From Christensenella sp. UBA1252 (GTDB lineage: Bacteria; Bacillota; Clostridia; Christensenellales; CAG-1252), in NCBI GenBank assembly GCA_002308575.1, contig DBVY01000014.1, forward strand, positions 24,511-30,981: a stretch of DNA of 6,471 bases, in the 5' to 3' direction. The translations under genes were made by a program, and so were the position numbers. This document shows, piece after piece, positions 1 to 5,000 of this stretch; the stretch's first letter is position 1, and each line of letters begins with the position of its first letter. Under the pieces are notes generated by a model. The model saw only the letters and a list, made by a program, of their open reading frames with translations, had not been told where the DNA came from and did not search any database.

Positions 1-222
1 GCGGAAGAGAAGACCGAGTTCACCGTTGTTTTGAAGGCTGCGGGCGCGAACAAGATCGCCGTTATCAAGGCGGTTCGTGAGCTCACCGGTCTCGGCCTTG
101 CCGAAGCGAAGGGCCTCGTCGACGGCGCTCCCAAGGCTGTCAAAGAGAACGTCAGCAAGGAAGAGTGCGACAAGGCTGCCGAAGCTCTCAAAGCTGCGGG
201 TGCGGAAATCGAAATCAAGTAA
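1..222 (+). CDS. rplL: Ribosomal protein L7/L12, C-terminal part (5' end outside the window)
   Basis: The visible 73 residues, read in frame from base 1, form the complete C-terminal globular domain of L7/L12, the multi-copy stalk protein of the 50S subunit that recruits and stimulates translational GTPases such as EF-Tu, EF-G and IF2. The family core is easy to see: [16 protein letters not shown], then an [15 protein letters not shown] stretch, a KEE segment, and a final alanine/glycine helix ending AGAEIEIK before TAA. The N-terminal dimerisation domain and hinge lie left of the window. A TTG at base 31 is inside the domain and is not the start. One small oddity is a cysteine in the KEECDKA segment, where alanine is more usual. 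A terminator follows directly, so rpoB, the usual downstream neighbour in many bacteria, is not joined to it here. Confidence 0.97.
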   Translation, partial: AEEKTEFTVVLKAAGANKIAVIKAVRELTGLGLAEAKGLVDGAPKAVKENVSKEECDKAAEALKAAGAEIEIK

Positions 223-250
223 TTTCGGTCGCATTTCCCTTTTAAAAGCA

Positions 251-282
251 AAAAAGACCATCGGGATTCCGATGGCCTTTTT
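251..282 (+). terminator. Rho-independent terminator after rplL, probably bidirectional
   Basis: The stem CCATCGG (258-264) pairs with CCGATGG (269-275) around a GATT loop. It is extended by one A-C mismatch, a G-C pair and five A-T pairs (251-255 with 278-282). The + strand product ends in a U run, which suits rplL, whose stop is 28 bases upstream. Read on the - strand, the same hairpin is followed by TCTTTTTTGCTTTT (about 244-257), so it should also stop transcripts from the convergent DUF1540 gene. The structure is read directly; its activity is inferred. Confidence 0.88.
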
Positions 283-468
283 GTTATGCGACAGCGTATA
301 AAAAGGAATAGGCTTCGTTTCTGTCTGCGGCATGACGTAATCCCGTACGAGAAGTACGCTCATTTGCGCAAGCTTGGACGAGCCTCGCCTCTCCCTCTTT
401 CTTCCTGTCTTTTTTACTTTATGTTGTAGCGCGCTTGCATATTTTGTACCATTATCGTCGCAAAAGGA
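283..468. other. Non-coding gap between the rplL terminator and the DUF1540 gene
   Basis: I find no gene, RNA or repeat I can support here. The stretch would be the 3' untranslated part of the DUF1540 transcript if that transcript stops at the hairpin near 258-275. It contains a pyrimidine-rich tract on the + strand (about 384-420) and a 5-bp inverted repeat CGTAC/GTACG (344-358, loop GAGAA) that has no U tract on either side. Confidence 0.5.
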
Positions 469-777
469 TCAACTGCGTTTTCTCGTCATACACTTGGTCT
501 TAACGAGTCCGTCTTCGACGTTGATCGCTTCCAAACCGCACATGCTGTTGACGTTGAAAATGCAATCCGCCGCGCATTGAACGACGGTGTCCACGTTATC
601 GAGGACGTCGATCTCGGGCGCGGCTTCGTAATTCGCAAAGATTTGCGAGAGTTCGCCTCCGTCCCGCTTGATCTTGCTTTTACAAACGCCGTTCGGACCG
701 ATATCGATGATCCCCGCCATACAGCGTTCGCATTCGTTGTGTTCGCAGTTGCTCGTGCCGCATCTCAATCCTTTCAT
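469..777 (-). CDS. Small cysteine-rich protein with two DUF1540 domains
   Basis: This 102-residue soluble protein has nine cysteines (positions 6, 11, 16, 19, 32, 68, 72, 80 and 96) and shows two copies of the DUF1540 pattern. Copy 1 is roughly residues 4-35, with C-x4-C, a conserved Asn, C-x2-C and then an A-x-x-I-x-I strand. Copy 2 is roughly residues 65-98, with VQCAADC, an FN.N..C segment, an I-x-V strand and a closing cysteine. About 30 polar or acidic residues link them. DUF1540 proteins are common in Clostridia; their function is unknown and the cysteine spacing suggests metal binding, which is inference. There is no signal peptide or membrane segment. The ATG at 777 has a strong Shine-Dalgarno GGAGGT five bases upstream. 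The gene is divergent from rplI and convergent with rplL. I see no convincing sigma-A promoter. A short motif-based family call is the main uncertainty. Confidence 0.86.
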   Translation of the reverse strand: MKGLRCGTSNCEHNECERCMAGIIDIGPNGVCKSKIKRDGGELSQIFANYEAAPEIDVLDNVDTVVQCAADCIFNVNSMCGLEAINVEDGLVKTKCMTRKRS

Positions 778-782
778 ATCGT

Positions 783-788
783 ACCTCC
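783..788 (-). promoter_or_regulatory. Shine-Dalgarno site of the DUF1540 gene
   Basis: On the - strand this reads GGAGGT, five bases before the ATG at 777. It supports both the start codon and the strand of this small gene. Confidence 0.85.
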
Positions 789-881
789 GATCCTATTTTG
801 TCCGCAACGATAATTTTTATGCAAGAACCGCATTCGTTTTTACGATTTCGGGCGGAAAAAACCATTTATCCTCGGTAAATA

Positions 882-911
882 TTGCGTTTGCGTCCTGCTT
901 TGTGTTAAAAT
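882..911 (+). promoter_or_regulatory. Likely sigma-A promoter of rplI with extended -10
   Basis: The -35 is TTGCGT (882-887), the spacer 18 bases, and the -10 TAAAAT (906-911), preceded by TG one base upstream (903-904), which makes an extended -10. Transcription would begin near 918, giving a leader of about 32 bases that includes the ribosome binding site. It fits rplI being expressed from its own promoter, since the gene upstream points the other way. Confidence 0.62.
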
Positions 912-938
912 AGAAGAGCAAAGCGCTCCCGCGCGAGA

Positions 939-944
939 AAGGAG
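939..944 (+). promoter_or_regulatory. Shine-Dalgarno site of rplI
   Basis: AAGGAG lies five bases before the ATG at 950. This is normal ribosome-binding geometry, in contrast to the two genes downstream, which show none. Confidence 0.85.
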
Positions 945-949
945 AGAAT

Positions 950-1396
950 ATGAAAGTCGTTTTGACAGCGGACGTAAAGAATAAAGGCAAAAAAGGCGAT
1001 ATCGTAAACGTAAACGACGGATACGCGATGAATTTTCTGATCCCGAAGGGGCTCGCCGTGGCGGCGTCCGCTTCCGCGGTCAACGAAACCAATCAAAAGA
1101 AAGCCGCGGAGATTGCGAGGAAGGAAAAAGAATTGGCGGCGGCGCAGGCGGCGGCGGAAAAACTCAATATGGCAACGGTCACACTCAAAGTTAAATGCGG
1201 CGAAAGCGGAAAGCTGTTCGGCAGCGTAACGAGCAAGGAGATCGCCGAAGAGCTCAAAAAGCAGGGCTACGAGGTCGAAAAGAAAAACATTATGCTCGAA
1301 GAACCGATCCGAAAGCTCGGCAGGCAGACGGTCGAAGTAAAACTGTACGTCGGCGTTCGCACGAAGATCAACGTGGTTGTGGCAGAGGACAAGTAA
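950..1396 (+). CDS. rplI: 50S ribosomal protein L9
   Basis: The protein is 148 residues, the normal bacterial length, and intact. L9 binds 23S rRNA near the base of the L1 stalk and helps keep the reading frame during translation. The N-terminal domain (about 1-50) carries the L9 signature: [20 protein letters not shown] followed by KG.A..AS, with conserved Gly, Val, Gly-Tyr, Asn-Phe-Leu and Lys-Gly positions. A long charged and alanine-rich helix (about 50-77) links to the C-terminal domain (about 78-148), where [15 protein letters not shown] and a closing strand set around VEVKLYVGV are recognisable. The ATG at 950 has AAGGAG at good spacing. The gene stands alone between its own promoter and terminator. 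It is not joined to rpsF-ssb-rpsR or dnaB, common partners in other bacteria. Confidence 0.99.
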   Translation: MKVVLTADVKNKGKKGDIVNVNDGYAMNFLIPKGLAVAASASAVNETNQKKAAEIARKEKELAAAQAAAEKLNMATVTLKVKCGESGKLFGSVTSKEIAEELKKQGYEVEKKNIMLEEPIRKLGRQTVEVKLYVGVRTKINVVVAEDK

Positions 1397-1417
1397 ATAC
1401 TTTTCAAAGTTAACGCG

Positions 1418-1450
1418 CCGCTCTTTTCCAAGTGAAAAGGGCGGTTTTTT
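1418..1450 (+). terminator. Rho-independent terminator of rplI
   Basis: An 11-bp stem, CCGCTCTTTTC (1418-1428) with GAAAAGGGCGG (1434-1444), contains one T-G wobble and a 5-base loop, and is followed by six Ts (1445-1450). It starts 22 bases after the rplI stop. The T tract overlaps the stop codon of the convergent glycosylase gene (1449-1451). On the - strand the hairpin has no U run after it, so it looks directional. Confidence 0.92.
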
Positions 1451-1943
1451 ATATGAGTTCTTTGCTCCAAACCGAAACGAGTTCGGAGAGGGAAACCTTC
1501 GCGTTTGCGGGCGAAGTGGACGGCATCGGCTTCGCCAAGGCGGATAATTCGGGGTAAAATCGAAGAAAAAGGGAATGGGCTTTTTGCCCGTTCAGCAAAA
1601 TTTTTGTAATTTTCGATTTTTCTAAAATTTCGGAGATATCCGCGCATTCCACGCTTTTTATGGAAGCGTCGGAAGAGGAATGGATCTCGCATTTTCCGAC
1701 GACGTCGAAAAGAGCGACGCGGTGCGACAGAAGCGCCCTGATTTTCTCTTCTTTGGAAAATTCCGGAAAGGGTTCTTTGAAGATTTCCGCAAGCATTTTC
1801 CAAAAACGATTGTGCGGATTCATATAATAAAAACCCGCTCTGCGAGAGGCTACGGAAGGAAGGCTTCCGAGGATCAAAACGGCGGAATGCGCGTCGAAAA
1901 CGGGCGCAAAATCGTTCGTAACGCGAGTAAAATCGTTTTCCAT
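1449..1943 (-). CDS. DNA-deoxyinosine (hypoxanthine) glycosylase-like protein, uracil-DNA glycosylase superfamily
   Basis: The 164-residue protein is full length for this small glycosylase group, related to Mug and family 6 UDG/HDG. The family removes deaminated bases, mainly hypoxanthine, from DNA to start base-excision repair. Visible motifs in order: LILGSLPS (23-30), the active-site loop of the superfold; GFYY (37-40) and PHNRFW (43-48), typical of the HDG group; a DVV segment (80-82) after a short strand; LLNG (116-119); and PSTSPANA (141-148), matching the DNA-intercalating loop motif of the family. The ATG at 1943 is the only usable start: no in-frame ATG, GTG or TTG precedes the first motif after it, and none is seen in the roughly 65 bases upstream that I checked. 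It has no Shine-Dalgarno site, and its promoter ends seven bases upstream, so translation is probably leaderless. Substrate preference cannot be read from sequence; uracil activity is possible. Confidence 0.88.
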   Translation of the reverse strand: MENDFTRVTNDFAPVFDAHSAVLILGSLPSVASRRAGFYYMNPHNRFWKMLAEIFKEPFPEFSKEEKIRALLSHRVALFDVVGKCEIHSSSDASIKSVECADISEILEKSKITKILLNGQKAHSLFLRFYPELSALAKPMPSTSPANAKVSLSELVSVWSKELI

Positions 1944-1950
1944 ACAGAAA

Positions 1951-1979
1951 AGTATAGCGCGTTTTTTTCGATTTGTAAA
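1951..1979 (-). promoter_or_regulatory. Strong sigma-A promoter of the glycosylase gene, leaderless geometry
   Basis: On the - strand: -35 TTTACA (1974-1979), a 17-base spacer containing seven consecutive As, and -10 TATACT (1951-1956). Five of six bases match consensus in each box. Seven bases (TTTCTGT) separate the -10 from the ATG at 1943, so the expected start point falls on or next to the A of the ATG. Confidence 0.82.
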
Positions 1980-2008
1980 TCTTGCGTTCCGCCAAGCGTA
2001 AAATGGAT

Positions 2009-2018
2009 GGAAATTTCC
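2009..2018. promoter_or_regulatory. Perfect 10-base palindrome in the divergent intergenic region, possible operator
   Basis: GGAAATTTCC is a perfect palindrome three bases upstream of the -35 box of the surface-protein promoter and 29 bases upstream of the -35 of the divergent glycosylase promoter. The position would suit a regulator. The motif is short enough to occur by chance. Confidence 0.25.
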
Positions 2019-2021
2019 CCC

Positions 2022-2050
2022 TTGAAAAAAGAATAAAAATAGAGTATGAT
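2022..2050 (+). promoter_or_regulatory. Strong sigma-A promoter of the surface-protein gene, leaderless geometry
   Basis: -35 TTGAAA (2022-2027), 17-base spacer, -10 TATGAT (2045-2050); each box has four or five consensus bases. Seven bases (TTTATAT) separate the -10 from the ATG at 2058. The in-frame ATG at 2046 lies inside the -10 box and should not be transcribed. There is no Shine-Dalgarno site between the -10 and 2058. Confidence 0.8.
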
Positions 2051-2057
2051 TTTATAT

Positions 2058-5000
2058 ATGAGGCAACAAACGCATATCTCGACGGATATACGCGCCGGAA
2101 AGCGCAAACGGAAAGAGCGGATCGCGTTCTTCTTTTCCGTTGCGCTTTTTTTATGCGTTGCGTTCATTGTGATTGCTTCCTCGCAACTCGCCATCGCGAA
2201 CGCGGAGCACGATCACTCGTCCTATACGGCTTTGGGGAGCGTTTTCCCGACCGCGGACGGCGACTATTATTTGACTCAATCGATCGAAATCTCTTCTCCG
2301 ATCTCTTTGACGAACGCGACCGTCACGATCGACCTGAACGGGTTTGATCTCGTTTTCACGGGCGGCGGAAAACTGACCGTCGGCTCGGCGGAGGACGAAG
2401 CCTCGCTGACACTTATCGGGTGTCCGACCGAGAATGCGGGCGGGCGCGTCGTCGTGGCAAGCGGATGGACGTGTGCTGCTTCCGAAAAAGCGATCACGGT
2501 CGCCGAGAAAGGAGAGTTATCTGCGGAGAACGTAGCCGTGCAAGTGCAAAAGGATATGAGCCGCTTTGCCGCTTTGAAAGGGGTTTCCTCGTGGGACGGC
2601 GTTTCCTTTGCTGCTTCGGACGGCGTTTCGCTCGGCATAGCGCTCTCTTCGGAAGGCGCGGACGTTTCGTTGCGTTCGGTTTCCGTGGACGCCGTCGGCG
2701 CGTATGCGGTGGCTGCGGCGGACGGCAGTCAAAAGATTTCCGTCGGGAATTACGTGACGGCGCCGCGAGGCATTCGTCTCGGAATCGGGGTCACGATCGT
2801 GGTTGCATCGGCGCTGACCGAGCCGATCGGCGTTTCTTCGGACGACGCGCTTTCGGGCGTCGAAACCGTCGTGATCACGTCGGCGGAAACGCAGAAAGAA
2901 AAGGAAAGAAACGACCTTGAAATGTTCGAGTGTCTTTTGGATAACGGCACGTTTTACGTCGTAACGGAGGGTGCGTACGCGGGGCAGATCGCGTTTGCGA
3001 AAAACCACGTCATTTCGATCTATAACGGCGTCGATCTCGTAAACACGCTTTACAAGCAGCACGGCGTTCCGCTTTTGCTTTCCGCCTATGGGCTTGCTCC
3101 CAGCGAAACGTACAGGCAGATCGGCTGGAAGGTCGTCGGCGAAGGAACGGTATTCCCGCTCTCGTATTCTTATGAAGAAGAATACGATCTTTCCCTTTCG
3201 GTGGTTTGGGAGCGCTTTCTCTATTCGATCGCTTACAGCGGATCGTTTGATCTCAATCAAAACCCCGATTATTATTCGATCGACGACGGCTTGACGTTGA
3301 TCGATCCCGTTCGCGCGGGTTACGTTTTCGAGGGTTGGCGAGAGGACGAGGCGGACGATCCCGAAATCGGGCTTACGATCGCGCCGGGTGAAACGGGTAA
3401 CAGGGAGTTTACCGCCGTTTGGCATTTGGAAATCTATTCGGTTACGTACGTCAATGCGGTGAACGGCGTAAACGGCGTTACGAATACCAATCCGACTTTC
3501 TTTACGATCGAAACCGGCGAATGGACGGTTGTAGCGCCTTCGCGCGTCGATTACGATTTCGTGAATTGGGAGGGATATATCGCGGGCGAAGATCCGATCG
3601 TTCCCTCCGGATTTGCCGAAGACATAACGTTGACCGCCGTTTGGCGCCCGACGAAATACCATATCACCTACGTTGACGCGGTAAACGGTGTGAACGGCGT
3701 GACCAATCAAAATCCGACTTATTACAACGTCGAATCGGCGTCGTTTACGATCACCGCGCCTTCGAGAAAGGGCTTTGATTTCCTGTATTGGACGAAGGAC
3801 GACGAAACGTTCGAGAGCGTTTCCGTTCCCATGGGTTCGAGCGGAAACATCTCCTTGACCGCGCATTGGACGCTTTACGATCCGATCGCGTTGTACGCTT
3901 CGTATGTGGGCGTTTACGACGGCGTTTCGCACGAAGTCGGCGTGCAAGTTTACCACGATCTTTCGGCGGATATGACGGCGCAGTACGAATGGTGGAACGA
4001 GAACGGAGAGCCTGCGGGGATCCCCGACTTTACGTTCGAAGTGCGGAACGTTTCCGATTCCTGCGTGCTTCGCTTGCATTTCGAAATATCGTATGAAGAT
4101 CCGTCGAGCGTGCTGTATCAAAAAAGCGGCTACGTCCGCGATTATTTCGGTCGCAAATCGCTCGTTGCGCAAGTGACGCCCGCGCCTTTGGCTGTTACGC
4201 CGAACGGAACGCTTACCAAGATCTACGGCGATCCGGACGCTACGATCGCTTATGCGGTCGGCGCCGCCGTCGGGGAAGAACAACCGACCTTGGTCGGCGC
4301 GTTGTCCCGCGAAAGCGGCGAAAACGTCGGGCGATACCCCGTGACGGTCGGGACGCTTGCGCTTGCTTCCGATCCCGTTTCCGCAAACTATGCGGTCGAT
4401 CTTGCGCCGACGTATTACGAGATAGAGAAAAAGGCTTTGAACGTTTTCGCGCAGACCTCCGAGATCCGATACGGCGATCGCGAGATCGTCGGGCGCGGCG
4501 TCCGTTGCGATGGGCTTGTCGAGGGCGACACGGTTGCTTCCCTCGACGGAACGATTTCCTATTCGTCCGATTATCCGTATTTGGGGGACGTGGGCTTTTA
4601 TAATCTGACGCCCTTCGGTTTAACTTCGAGCAATTACGAGATCACCTTCGTTTCCGGCGTTTTGGAGGTGCTTCCGAAAGAACTGTTCGTGTATTGGGGC
4701 GAAAACGAGTTCGTTTATGACGCAACGGTCAAAGATTTTTCCACGTTCGTATATGCGGAAACGGGGATCGGCGGCGGAATTCTTCCCTTGGTCGTTCGTG
4801 AAAAAGACGGAAAAGTCGTTCGCGATGCCGGCAGTTATTCGCTCGTTGCGGAAAAACGAGAATCGAACGAGAATTACGTTTTGACGAACGACGAAATGTC
4901 GATCGATATTGCGAAAAGACCTTTAACGATCCGCGCGAAGGATATGGAGATCGAATTCGGCGGAGAAGTCGAAAAATTCTCGCTTCTGTTCGAAACCTTT

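Noticed and set aside
77..301. 74-codon + strand frame overlapping rplL and its terminator.
   Set aside because: It overlaps rplL in another frame, has a serine/arginine-rich product and no ribosome binding site.
344..358. Small inverted repeat CGTAC-GAGAA-GTACG.
   Set aside because: The stem is only five base pairs with no U tract on either strand, so it does not qualify as a terminator or known regulatory element.
1..362. Open reading frame on the - strand starting at an ATG near 362 and running through the rplL terminator and antisense to rplL to the window edge.
   Set aside because: It has no ribosome binding site, crosses a clear terminator hairpin, and is open mainly because rplL lacks TTA, CTA and TCA codons in the matching frame.
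795..824. Possible promoter for the DUF1540 gene: TTGCAT, 18 bases, CAAAAT on the - strand.
   Set aside because: Transcription would begin near 788, inside the Shine-Dalgarno site, and so leave it out or truncated. The boxes are also weak.
1267..1995. 242-codon - strand frame overlapping rplI and the glycosylase.
   Set aside because: It runs through the rplI terminator and overlaps two genes with clear family motifs in other frames; its product is low-complexity, rich in Arg and Phe.
2517..4283. 588-codon open frame on the - strand opposite the surface protein.
   Set aside because: Its product is extremely arginine-rich with no recognisable domain, and it mirrors the codon pattern of the well-supported + strand gene. 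It is a shadow frame.
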